Positions 36,989 through 45,031 of a stretch of DNA of 64,000 bases are shown one piece after another. The DNA comes from Pseudomonas grimontii (GTDB lineage: Bacteria > Pseudomonadota > Gammaproteobacteria > Pseudomonadales > Pseudomonadaceae). The number at the start of each line of letters is the position of its first letter. Positions within the stretch are counted from its first letter, which is position 1. The position numbers and the translations under genes were made by a program. The DNA lies in contig NZ_VFES01000017.1 of NCBI RefSeq assembly GCF_007858185.1, forward strand, positions 62,001-126,000, written 5' to 3'. The notes below the pieces were generated by a model that saw nothing but the letters and a program-made list of their open reading frames with translations, did not search any database and had not been told where the DNA came from.

Positions 36989-37024
36989 TTATACAGGTAA
37001 AGTATTCACACACATGGAGCGGGT

Positions 37025-37900
37025 ATGAAACGCAAGCAATCCATCGAGCAAGTGCGCTGGGACCTGGCACTTCGCTATCGCTTGATCGAGACAGTCGCCT
37101 GGTGGGAAGGCCGGCTGACCACGGGCCACTTGATCCAGAGCTTCGGCATCAGTCGCCAGCAAGCCTCCAAGGACATCAACACCTACATCAACGAACATGC
37201 GCCCCGAAACTTGACATATGACAAGCAGCGCAAAGGCTACGTCCCCAGCAAACAGTTCAAACCGCTGTTCATTGATGACAGCGCCAGCGCCTACCTGCAC
37301 CTGCTTTACCAGAACAACGAACGGGCGCCGCACATCGACGGGCTGGCCCTGGCCTATGCGCATACCAAGGTACTCGAAGTGCCGGACCGGCCAATTCGGC
37401 CCGAAGTCTTGCGCCCATTGCTCGCAGCCTGTCGCGACGGTTTGCGCCTGGAAACCGAGTACGTTTCGCTCAACACCCCAAACGTGGAAGTCCGCCTGAT
37501 TGCCCCGCACACCCTGGTGTACACCGGCATGCGCTGGCATGTGCGCGCCTATTGCGAGAAGAACCGCCAGTACCGGGATTTTGTGCTGAGTCGCCTGCGA
37601 GGTGAGCCGGACCTGCTTGACGCATCACAGAACACCCGGGAGCTGGACGAAGACTGGAATACCGAAGTACCCATCATCTTTACCCCCGATGGCCGCTTGA
37701 ACGCTGCGCAACAGGCAATCATCGAGATCGACTTCGGCATGACGGATGGGCAGTTGGTGGTCGCCAGCCGCAAAGCACTGGTGAAGTACGTATTGCGCCG
37801 CTATCAGGTAGACCCGAGAAACCAGGCGACCAACCCGGAAGCCCAGCAGATCGTGGTCAGCAATATCAAGGAGCTGCGGCCGTGGCTCATGCATGATTGA
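37025..37900 (+). CDS. WYL-domain transcriptional regulator (BrxR/CapW-like)
   Basis: A 291-residue protein. The N-terminal winged helix (about 10-75) contains WWEGRLTTGHLIQSFGISRQQASKDINTY. The WYL domain (about 130-205) reads RLIAPHTLVYTGMRWHVRAYCEKNRQYRDFVLSR, and a C-terminal region (WCX-like, about 215-290) ends in KELRPWLMHD. This order fits the BrxR/CapW family, whose members repress BREX, CBASS and other phage-defence genes until a ligand binds. Here it diverges from the leftward set and may control both sets. It has no methyl- or nuclease domain. Confidence 0.85.
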   Translation: MKRKQSIEQVRWDLALRYRLIETVAWWEGRLTTGHLIQSFGISRQQASKDINTYINEHAPRNLTYDKQRKGYVPSKQFKPLFIDDSASAYLHLLYQNNERAPHIDGLALAYAHTKVLEVPDRPIRPEVLRPLLAACRDGLRLETEYVSLNTPNVEVRLIAPHTLVYTGMRWHVRAYCEKNRQYRDFVLSRLRGEPDLLDASQNTRELDEDWNTEVPIIFTPDGRLNAAQQAIIEIDFGMTDGQLVVASRKALVKYVLRRYQVDPRNQATNPEAQQIVVSNIKELRPWLMHD

Positions 37901-37954
37901 ATGTTCGTTCACAGACTGACGCCGTGAGCCGCGTGCAACCCAGGCGTCGAGCCG

Positions 37955-38164
37955 TTAAGTCGAGGATGGCCGCTCATACAGGTAGGCACGTGAGCAGGCC
38001 GCGCCGGGGTCGGTAGGGTTGTTTGTGGGATTGGGAGGCGCAGCACGAGCCTTCGGAGTTTCCTGCAAGATGTCGCGATCTTGCTGAACTGGCGCGCACC
38101 TCGCCACAACGCTAACTTCCCCAAGCCGCTGCTCCTCAGCAAACGGCTTTCCAACCTTAATCAT
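37955..38164 (-). CDS. Possible small protein (uncertain)
   Basis: A 69-residue frame from ATG 38164 reads MIKVGKPFAEEQRLGEV and ends in a Pro/Asn-rich region. It lies in the 458-bp gap between the WYL gene and cheV. The ribosome site is poor, and no family is recognised. It may be a real small gene or a chance frame; the rest of this gap shows nothing else. Confidence 0.25.
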   Translation of the reverse strand: MIKVGKPFAEEQRLGEVSVVARCAPVQQDRDILQETPKARAAPPNPTNNPTDPGAACSRAYLYERPSST

Positions 38165-38358
38165 TCTCAACACTCAAACTAGCAAGTTAGCCAACTAACT
38201 AATTTCAAACATCCGCCTGAATAGCTAATCATCCGCGCTGCCATTGCTTTAACGATAAACCTCAAAATTATTTTGCCTTCACATATATTTTACATTCCCA
38301 CACATATGCTAATGTCATTACGACATCAACGCTGTTCAATCAAACTAAAGGGGTGCGT

Positions 38359-39291
38359 ATGGCAGGTGTAATGGCATCCGTTAACAGTCGTACACAACTG
38401 GTCGGCCAGAACAGGCTGGAATTATTGCTATTCCGCTTCAACGACCAACAGCTGTATGGCATCAACGTCTTTAAAGTCAGGGAAGTTATTCGCTGTCCCA
38501 AGTTATCTCTACTACCAAAGTCTAATAACAACATCTGTGGTGTCGCCAATATACGCGGCGCTTGCATCCCTATTCTAGACCTCGCGATGGCAACAGGGCT
38601 GCCCGGCATCACGGATAAAGAAAGCGCCTTTATTATACTTACGGAGTACAACAACCGCGTTCAAGGCTTCCTGGTCTATGCGGTTGAGCACATCGTCAAT
38701 TTGAACTGGGAAGACATTCATCCGCCCCCCAAGGGCAGCGGTGACAACAATTACCTGACGGCCGTTACCCGTACCGATGATCGCCTGGTCGAAATCATCG
38801 ATGTGGAAAAGGTGCTGACGGAAATCTCGCCCTCATCCGAAGAAATATCCATTGGCGTGGTGGATGACACGGTCACCCAACAGGCCAGGCACCTGCGTGT
38901 GCTGACCGTGGACGACTCGATGGTGGCACGTAAACAGGTGACCCGGTGCCTGGAGACGGTAGGCGTCGAGGTGGTCGCCTTGAACGATGGGCGCCAGGCG
39001 CTGGATTACCTTCGGGCCATGCTCGACGAGGGGCGCAACCCGCAAGAGGAGTTTCTGATGATGATTTCAGACATCGAAATGCCGGAAATGGACGGTTATA
39101 CCCTGACCGCCGAAATCCGCAGCGATCCGCGCATGGCCAAGTTGCATATCGTGCTGCACACCTCCCTGTCCGGCGGTTTCAACCAGGCCATGGTCAAGAA
39201 AGTCGGGGCCGATGACTTCCTGGCGAAGTTTCGCCCGGATGACCTGGCAGGTCGCGTAGTCGCGCGCATCAAGGCCGCGATCCCTATCTGA
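38359..39291 (+). CDS. cheV: Chemotaxis coupling protein CheV
   Basis: A 310-residue fusion of a CheW-like coupling domain (about 18-160) and a response-regulator receiver domain (about 179-305). The receiver has acidic residues Asp185-Asp186 (VDDS) and the phosphorylatable Asp238 in MMISDIEMPEMDG, but the conserved Thr/Lys pair near the end appears as HTSL and ADDFLAKF. CheV couples methyl-accepting receptors to CheA and adapts their signalling. ATG 38359 has AAAGGGG in front. A GTG two codons earlier also fits. It leads a cluster with an HD-GYP protein and an MCP. Confidence 0.93.
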   Translation: MAGVMASVNSRTQLVGQNRLELLLFRFNDQQLYGINVFKVREVIRCPKLSLLPKSNNNICGVANIRGACIPILDLAMATGLPGITDKESAFIILTEYNNRVQGFLVYAVEHIVNLNWEDIHPPPKGSGDNNYLTAVTRTDDRLVEIIDVEKVLTEISPSSEEISIGVVDDTVTQQARHLRVLTVDDSMVARKQVTRCLETVGVEVVALNDGRQALDYLRAMLDEGRNPQEEFLMMISDIEMPEMDGYTLTAEIRSDPRMAKLHIVLHTSLSGGFNQAMVKKVGADDFLAKFRPDDLAGRVVARIKAAIPI

Positions 39292-39366
39292 AAGGCAAAA
39301 CGAAACAGCTCAAGCCAAGGAGGCTGATGAGAAACGTATAAGAAGAACATCAACAGAGGGCATACC

Positions 39367-40482
39367 ATGTTGAAGTGCAATGAACTCAATCTTCAGGCGC
39401 CTGACGGTGAGGCAAAGCCCTTCTGGCGGGACGGCGCACCTTCAGAGGGGCCGTGCGCCTTGGGCTGCGGTGCTGAGCCGGCCACTCCCGCCCAAACAGT
39501 TGCGCCAGCCATCCCCATCATCCCCACATCCATGCAAGACGAATTGGTCGCCGCACAGGAAATCTGCAGCCGCGCCAAGACCGCCGTTGTCGAAATGTTT
39601 GGGCATGCCCGCATGGGCCGGGCCCTGGAGCTTGAAAACGTCAGCGCACTGGTGGACGACATTTCGAGCTCGATCGCCCGCCATCCCAACGCCCTTATCA
39701 GCCTGGCACGCCTGAAAAGCATCGACGACTACACCTACATGCATTCGGTCGCCGTGTGTGCGTTGATGATTGCCCTGGGTAATCAATTGGGCCTGTCCCC
39801 CGCAATGATTCGGCGCGTCGGGATGGCCGGACTGCTGCACGACATCGGCAAAATGGCCATACCGGGCGCCGTTCTCAACAAGCCTGGCCGCCTGAGCAGT
39901 GACGAATTGCAGCTGGTGCGCACCCATCCACTGGAGGGGGAAAAAACCCTGCTGTCAGCCTCGCAGATGTGCGAAATGGTTGTGGATGTGTGCCTGCATC
40001 ACCACGAAAAAGTCGACGGCACCGGCTACCCCCATCAGTTGGTGGGGGACCAGATCAGCCTGGTGGCCCGGATGGCTGCGGTGTGCGACGTCTACGATGC
40101 AGTCACCTCGGACCGCTCCTACAACCAAGGCTGGGACCCCGCCGTCGCCATCCAGCAAATGTCCACATGGGACGGGCATTTTGATGACGAAGTATTCCGC
40201 GCCTTTTTAAAGTCCGTGGGTATTTACCCGGTCGGCTCCATCGTTCAATTGAAAAGTGGCAGTATCGGCGTAGTGATAGAACAACATCCCGACTCTTTAT
40301 TGACGCCAAAAATCAAAGTGTTCTTCCTGCCCGTTCTAAATATCTATGTAACGCCGAAAATAATAGACCTGAGTGATCCCGCCCAACCCGACCGAATTGT
40401 CGCGCGGGTACCGTCACAGCGTTACGGTTTTAAAAATACCGAACGTTTATGGCTTGATGAAGAGATGCCCAAAGAGCATTAA
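39367..40482 (+). CDS. HD-GYP domain cyclic-di-GMP phosphodiesterase
   Basis: A 371-residue protein with an HD-GYP domain (about 110-290): the catalytic HD158-159 in LLHDIGK, then HHEKVDGTGYP (212-222). A C-terminal barrel-like region (295-371) follows. It hydrolyses c-di-GMP to pGpG or GMP and so favours motility. The N-terminal region is short and has a Cys pair near residue 30 of unknown meaning; it differs from the usual DUF3391 N-terminus of the family. It lies between cheV and an MCP gene, 75 and 131 bp away, on the same strand. Confidence 0.92.
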   Translation: MLKCNELNLQAPDGEAKPFWRDGAPSEGPCALGCGAEPATPAQTVAPAIPIIPTSMQDELVAAQEICSRAKTAVVEMFGHARMGRALELENVSALVDDISSSIARHPNALISLARLKSIDDYTYMHSVAVCALMIALGNQLGLSPAMIRRVGMAGLLHDIGKMAIPGAVLNKPGRLSSDELQLVRTHPLEGEKTLLSASQMCEMVVDVCLHHHEKVDGTGYPHQLVGDQISLVARMAAVCDVYDAVTSDRSYNQGWDPAVAIQQMSTWDGHFDDEVFRAFLKSVGIYPVGSIVQLKSGSIGVVIEQHPDSLLTPKIKVFFLPVLNIYVTPKIIDLSDPAQPDRIVARVPSQRYGFKNTERLWLDEEMPKEH

Positions 40483-40613
40483 GCAATCCCCAGCGCTGTA
40501 CCGCATGTATATGCCTAAGCAGCCAATGATAAACATTATGCCTTGCGCAAAAAAAGTACCGGAATGTCGACATTCGATGATGTTGGCGACTATTAGCATG
40601 GGCAGGAAATATC

Positions 40614-42776
40614 ATGAAATTCAACTCATTGCAGACTCGAATTTGCTTCACCGCCGGACTCTGCCTGTTTATCTCGTGTGCAAGCCTGGTCTTATATGGC
40701 CTGTATTCCTCATCGGCCAATCAAACCTATGTGGGCACTGAAGTTTCAACCCTGGTTGAAAGCGCCACCATCCGCGAAGTGCAAAACCTCGCCGAGTCGC
40801 GTGCCAATGCCATCCAGGCGAAACTGCAAAACGCCCTGGATTCGGCACGCACAATGGCCAATACGCTGGGAGCGAGTAAAAGTGCCCAGAGCCCGCTGAC
40901 CCTGGGCCGTGAGCAGATCAATACGATGCTGCTCAGCGTGCTCAAGGACAACCCCGACTTCAACGGCACCTATTCATGCTGGGAACCGGATGCGCTGGAC
41001 GGCCAGGATCAAGCCTTTCGTATCAATGAGGGCGGTAACAACCCGTTGACGGGCCGCTTCACCCCTTACTGGACACGCAGTTCAGATGGCCATATCGCCG
41101 TGCAACCGCTGGTTGAGTACGACTCCGATGCCCGCCACCCCAATGGCGTGTTGAAGGGCGGCTGGTATTCAGGCCCACGGGACACCCAGAAAGAAAGCGT
41201 GCTGGACCCGCTTCCCTACGTGGTGCAAGGCAAAAATGTGTGGCTGACCACGCTATCGGTCCCCATCACCGCCAATGGCAAGTTCTACGGCGTGGTCGGT
41301 GCTGACTTCGACATCTCGTTTATCCAGAAACTCAGCGAGCAAATGTCCGCCGACCTGTATAGCGGCAAAGGCTCCGTGTCGATCCTGAGCAATCAGGGGT
41401 TGGTGGTGGCCGACAGTAAACACCCGGAACTCATCGGCCAGTCACTGAAAGCCTTGCTGCCCGGCACGTGGGAAAAAGTGTTGGCCAATGTGCAGAAGGG
41501 CCAGGGAGACAGCCGGCTCAACCCGGACTCCCAGGAAATCGAAGTGCAGATGCCGATCAACCTGGGTCGCACCGGCAAGCCCTGGGCGATCGTGATCCAC
41601 CTGCCCAAGGCGGTGGTCATGAGCCAGGCCATGGCCCTGGAGCAGGAACTGCAGTCACGCGGCGTCAAGAGCAGCATCTGGCAAGTCTCGGTCGGCGTGG
41701 GCATCTCCCTGCTGGCATTGCTGGCGCTGTGGTTCGCCACGGCGAAAATCGTCGGCCCGATTCGTGAAGCCGCCGCCCTGGCAGCCAACATCAGCCTGGG
41801 TGATTTCTCTCGTCGGCTGGTGCAAAAATCCGAAGATGAAGTCGGCCAGCTGTCCTTTGCCTTGAACGATATGTCGGAAAGCCTGCAACGCCAGGTGCGC
41901 GTGGCCGAGCGCATTTCCGAAGGGGATCTGGATCTGGAAGTACGCCTGTCCTCGCCCAACGACACCCTGGGCAAGTCGCTGGAAAAAATGGTCGGCAACC
42001 TGAACAGCTTGATTTCCCAGGTGCAGGCCAGCGCCACGCAAATCACCGGCAGCTCCGCGCAGGTCACCGAATTGAGCCAGTCGCTGTCCGACGGCGCGTC
42101 GAATTCTGCATCGTCCATCACCGAAATCAGTGCAGTGATGACCCAGATGGCGGCGCAAACCACCGACAACGCCGCCAATGCGAAAAAGGCCGACGAGCAA
42201 TCCCAGGCCTCGCGCGCCGACGCCGGGGAAAGCGACAAGCTGATGAGTGAATTGATCGCGGCCATGGCGGAAATCGACAACTCAGGCAAAGACATCACCG
42301 CCATTATCACCACCATCGACAACATCGCCGCTCAAACCAACCTGCTGGCGCTGAACGCGGCCATCGAGGCGGCACGTGCCGGCGAACTGGGTCGCGGTTT
42401 TGCGGTGGTCGCCGATGAAGTCAGGAGCCTCGCCGCCCGCAGCGCCGAAGCCGCCCAGCAAACCGCCGCGCTGATTGCCGACTCTTCGACCAAGACGCAA
42501 CGCGGCATGATCATCGCCGGCCGCACGGCCGACTCGTTGAGAAATATCGTCACCGGCACCAGCACGGTGTCCAGCCTGGTGTCGTTGATCTACCAAGCCT
42601 CCAGCGAACAGGCTTCCGGCCTGCAGCAGGCGAGCATCGGCCTGGAGCAGATCGACGAAGTCACCCAGCAGAATCAGGTCAATTCCCAACAATGCGCGGA
42701 GGCGGCCAAGAACCTGTCGGAGCGGGCCAACTCGATGCAACAGGGCCTGAGCCGGTTCAAAGTCAAAGCCTCGTAA
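40614..42776 (+). CDS. Methyl-accepting chemotaxis protein with dCache sensor
   Basis: A 720-residue receptor. A first membrane helix (about 9-31) precedes a periplasmic dCache ligand domain (about 40-330), a second membrane helix (about 350-375), HAMP, and the cytoplasmic signalling domain. The hairpin tip with the conserved stretch ARAGELGRGFAVVADEVRSLA is present. It detects an external compound and regulates CheA through CheW or CheV. The ligand cannot be read from the sequence. It has no C-terminal NWETF pentapeptide. AGGA precedes the ATG. Confidence 0.95.
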   Translation: MKFNSLQTRICFTAGLCLFISCASLVLYGLYSSSANQTYVGTEVSTLVESATIREVQNLAESRANAIQAKLQNALDSARTMANTLGASKSAQSPLTLGREQINTMLLSVLKDNPDFNGTYSCWEPDALDGQDQAFRINEGGNNPLTGRFTPYWTRSSDGHIAVQPLVEYDSDARHPNGVLKGGWYSGPRDTQKESVLDPLPYVVQGKNVWLTTLSVPITANGKFYGVVGADFDISFIQKLSEQMSADLYSGKGSVSILSNQGLVVADSKHPELIGQSLKALLPGTWEKVLANVQKGQGDSRLNPDSQEIEVQMPINLGRTGKPWAIVIHLPKAVVMSQAMALEQELQSRGVKSSIWQVSVGVGISLLALLALWFATAKIVGPIREAAALAANISLGDFSRRLVQKSEDEVGQLSFALNDMSESLQRQVRVAERISEGDLDLEVRLSSPNDTLGKSLEKMVGNLNSLISQVQASATQITGSSAQVTELSQSLSDGASNSASSITEISAVMTQMAAQTTDNAANAKKADEQSQASRADAGESDKLMSELIAAMAEIDNSGKDITAIITTIDNIAAQTNLLALNAAIEAARAGELGRGFAVVADEVRSLAARSAEAAQQTAALIADSSTKTQRGMIIAGRTADSLRNIVTGTSTVSSLVSLIYQASSEQASGLQQASIGLEQIDEVTQQNQVNSQQCAEAAKNLSERANSMQQGLSRFKVKAS

Positions 42777-42924
42777 TACCTCACGCGAAGCCAGGGGGAC
42801 GTCAACCTCCTGGCCCAGCGACATAACCCCACTCCCATTCATGAAATATTAAGAATCGTCTCCCTATACTCACCGATTGCGAGCCGTTCCCCCGAACGGC
42901 CGCCTGCCTCGGTAGCCAGACTCC

Positions 42925-44364
42925 ATGACGCGTCCCGTTCCCCTGCTGCTCCTGCTTGCTGGTCTGTTGTTCTTCTTTGCCCTGGGAAACCATCAACTGC
43001 AAGGCTCCACCGAGGCCCGCGTCGCGGGGATCGCCATGGCCATGCACCTGGACAATGACTGGGTCGTACCGCAACTGTTTCGTGAACCCTTCCTGGAAAA
43101 ACCACCCCTGAGCCTGTGGCTGGACGCCGGAGCGATTCGCCTGTTTGGCGGCACGCCTGGGGCGGTCCGCCTGGCCTCGGCATTTGCCGGTCTGTTCAGC
43201 GTGATGCTGTTCTACGCAATGCTGCGCAGGTTCGGGCGCCCGAAAACATTGGCCTTCAGCGCGGCACTGATCCTGGCGACCATGGCCAGCTACTGGAGCA
43301 ATGTGCGCGGCGTGGGGGAAGACTCACTGCTCAGCCTGGGCGTGACCACCGCACTGCTGGCGTTCTACCAGGCGATGCGGCCAGAGTCCGAGCGCCAAGG
43401 CTCGACGGCCTGGGCCTGGGCGCTGTTTACCGCCGGCATGGTGATCGCCACCTTGAGCAAAGGCGTACTGGGCCTGGCAATGCCGGGCATCGTGATCTTT
43501 GTGTACCTGGCCAGCACCAGCCTGATGGACAAGCGCCTGCGCATCACCGACTGGCTCAAGCCAGCGCTGTTCACCCTACTGGCATTGGTGCCGCTGATGA
43601 TCTGGCTGGGCTTCCTGTTCCAGCGCGGCGGGATGCAGGCCGTGGGCGAAGTGCTGTGGACCAACAGCGTCGGGCGCTTCAGCGGCTCATTTGTGGAGGC
43701 CGGGCATTACGAACCGTTCTACTACTACATCGCCAAGCTGCCCGAGGCCTTCCTGCCGTGGAACATCCTGGTGTACCTGGGCCTGTGGCATTTCCGTAAA
43801 AGCCTGGTGCGTAACCGCTATCGCCTGTTTTTCAGTGTATGGCTGGTGGCGCAATTCACCCTGCTGACGCTGGCCTCAAGCAAGCGCACGGTTTACTTGA
43901 TGGCACTGACCCCCGCCGCCGCCGTACTGGCCGCAGAATATGCCCGGGTGTTGCTGGAATGGCTCAAGGATCATAAGCCGGCGCTGTACCGCCACCACCG
44001 GCGTGCGATCGGCGGTGTTTTCAGCCTGCTCATCGCCTGCTATCTGGTGACCGCATTCTGGTTCGCGCCAAAAGCTGATGCGCGCCAGTCATTCGTACCG
44101 GTGATCAGTCAGGTCCAGGCACTGCAGGCGCAAGGCAAGGAAGTCGCGCTGTTCCAGCCCAACGAGCGTATCGCGGGGGCCGGCGTGTTCTATATGAAGG
44201 GTTACCTGAGGATCCTGCAGACGGAGCCCGAACTGCACAGCTACCTCGCCGACAAGCCCGGCAACGTTGCGCTGCTGGACCATACCAACGACTTGACCAC
44301 CAAGGTCACGGTGATCAAGACGATGGCGATCAACCGCCAGCCCTACTACTTCATCGAGCAGTAA
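42925..44364 (+). CDS. ArnT-like lipid-linked glycosyltransferase (PMT/GT83 family)
   Basis: A 479-residue polytopic membrane protein starting MTRPVPLLLLLAGLLFFFAL. The early periplasmic loop has the family motif GSTEARVAGIAMAMHLDNDWVVPQLF, where ArnT/PMT enzymes place catalytic acidic residues, and EKPPLSLWLDAG follows. There are 10 or more membrane helices. Enzymes of this type move a sugar from undecaprenyl phosphate to lipid A or another acceptor in the periplasm. It is shorter than ArnT and not in an arn operon, so the acceptor is unknown. Confidence 0.85.
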   Translation: MTRPVPLLLLLAGLLFFFALGNHQLQGSTEARVAGIAMAMHLDNDWVVPQLFREPFLEKPPLSLWLDAGAIRLFGGTPGAVRLASAFAGLFSVMLFYAMLRRFGRPKTLAFSAALILATMASYWSNVRGVGEDSLLSLGVTTALLAFYQAMRPESERQGSTAWAWALFTAGMVIATLSKGVLGLAMPGIVIFVYLASTSLMDKRLRITDWLKPALFTLLALVPLMIWLGFLFQRGGMQAVGEVLWTNSVGRFSGSFVEAGHYEPFYYYIAKLPEAFLPWNILVYLGLWHFRKSLVRNRYRLFFSVWLVAQFTLLTLASSKRTVYLMALTPAAAVLAAEYARVLLEWLKDHKPALYRHHRRAIGGVFSLLIACYLVTAFWFAPKADARQSFVPVISQVQALQAQGKEVALFQPNERIAGAGVFYMKGYLRILQTEPELHSYLADKPGNVALLDHTNDLTTKVTVIKTMAINRQPYYFIEQ

Positions 44365-44379
44365 GGCCAGCGCGGGGCA

Positions 44380-44868
44380 TCAGTGCTTGGTGACCTTGTC
44401 CAGGTAACCCATGGCGAACGCCGAGATCACGAAGGTCATGTGAATGATCACGTACCACATCAAGTGTTGCGGATCGACGTTCTTGGCGTCCATGAAGATG
44501 CGCAGCAAGTGGATGGAGGAAATCGCCACGATGGAGGCCGCCACTTTCATCTTCAGCGACGAAGAGTCCATGGTGCCCAGCCAGTTGAGCTTTTCCTTGC
44601 TTTCGTCGATGTCCAACTGCGAGACGAAGTTCTCGTAGCCGGAAATCATCACCATCACCAGCAAGCCGCCGACCAGGGCCATGTCGATCAACGACAGCAG
44701 CACCAGGATCAACTCCGACTCGGCCATCGAGAACACGCTCGGCAGCAGGTGAATCACTTCCTGGAAAAATTTCAGCGCCAGCGCCAGCAACCCGAGGGAC
44801 AGGCCGAAATAGATAGGCGCCAGCAGCCAGCGCGAGGCGTACATAGCATTTTCGATAAAGCGTTCCAT
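44380..44868 (-). CDS. UPF0114 (YqhA-like) membrane protein
   Basis: A 162-residue protein (MERFIENAMYASRWLLAPIYFGLSL) with three or four membrane helices. The conserved YqhA-family stretch SLIDMALVGGLLVMVMISGYENFVS is present. The function is unknown; relatives are inner-membrane proteins. It is convergent with the ArnT-like gene, 15 bp away, and its upstream side faces the large lipoprotein gene. Confidence 0.9.
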   Translation of the reverse strand: MERFIENAMYASRWLLAPIYFGLSLGLLALALKFFQEVIHLLPSVFSMAESELILVLLSLIDMALVGGLLVMVMISGYENFVSQLDIDESKEKLNWLGTMDSSSLKMKVAASIVAISSIHLLRIFMDAKNVDPQHLMWYVIIHMTFVISAFAMGYLDKVTKH

Positions 44869-45031
44869 TGGATCTCACACAGCATGGCTAGAAATGGCGG
44901 CGAGTATACCAGCCGCTATAAGACACCTGTAACCACGAGAAAACTGACCTGAGCGGCATCTGTAAGATAATTTTTCTGCTAGTGTCGAGCCCAATAACTC
45001 GGCTCGATGACGTCGGACAGGAAAAACTCAG

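Noticed and set aside
37901..38358. A third copy of the ssrA attachment repeat that would make the motor locus a second island in tandem
   Set aside because: No TCTAAAGACGTCC or CCAGCAAATAC-type sequence was found in this gap; the motor locus has no visible att site or integrase.
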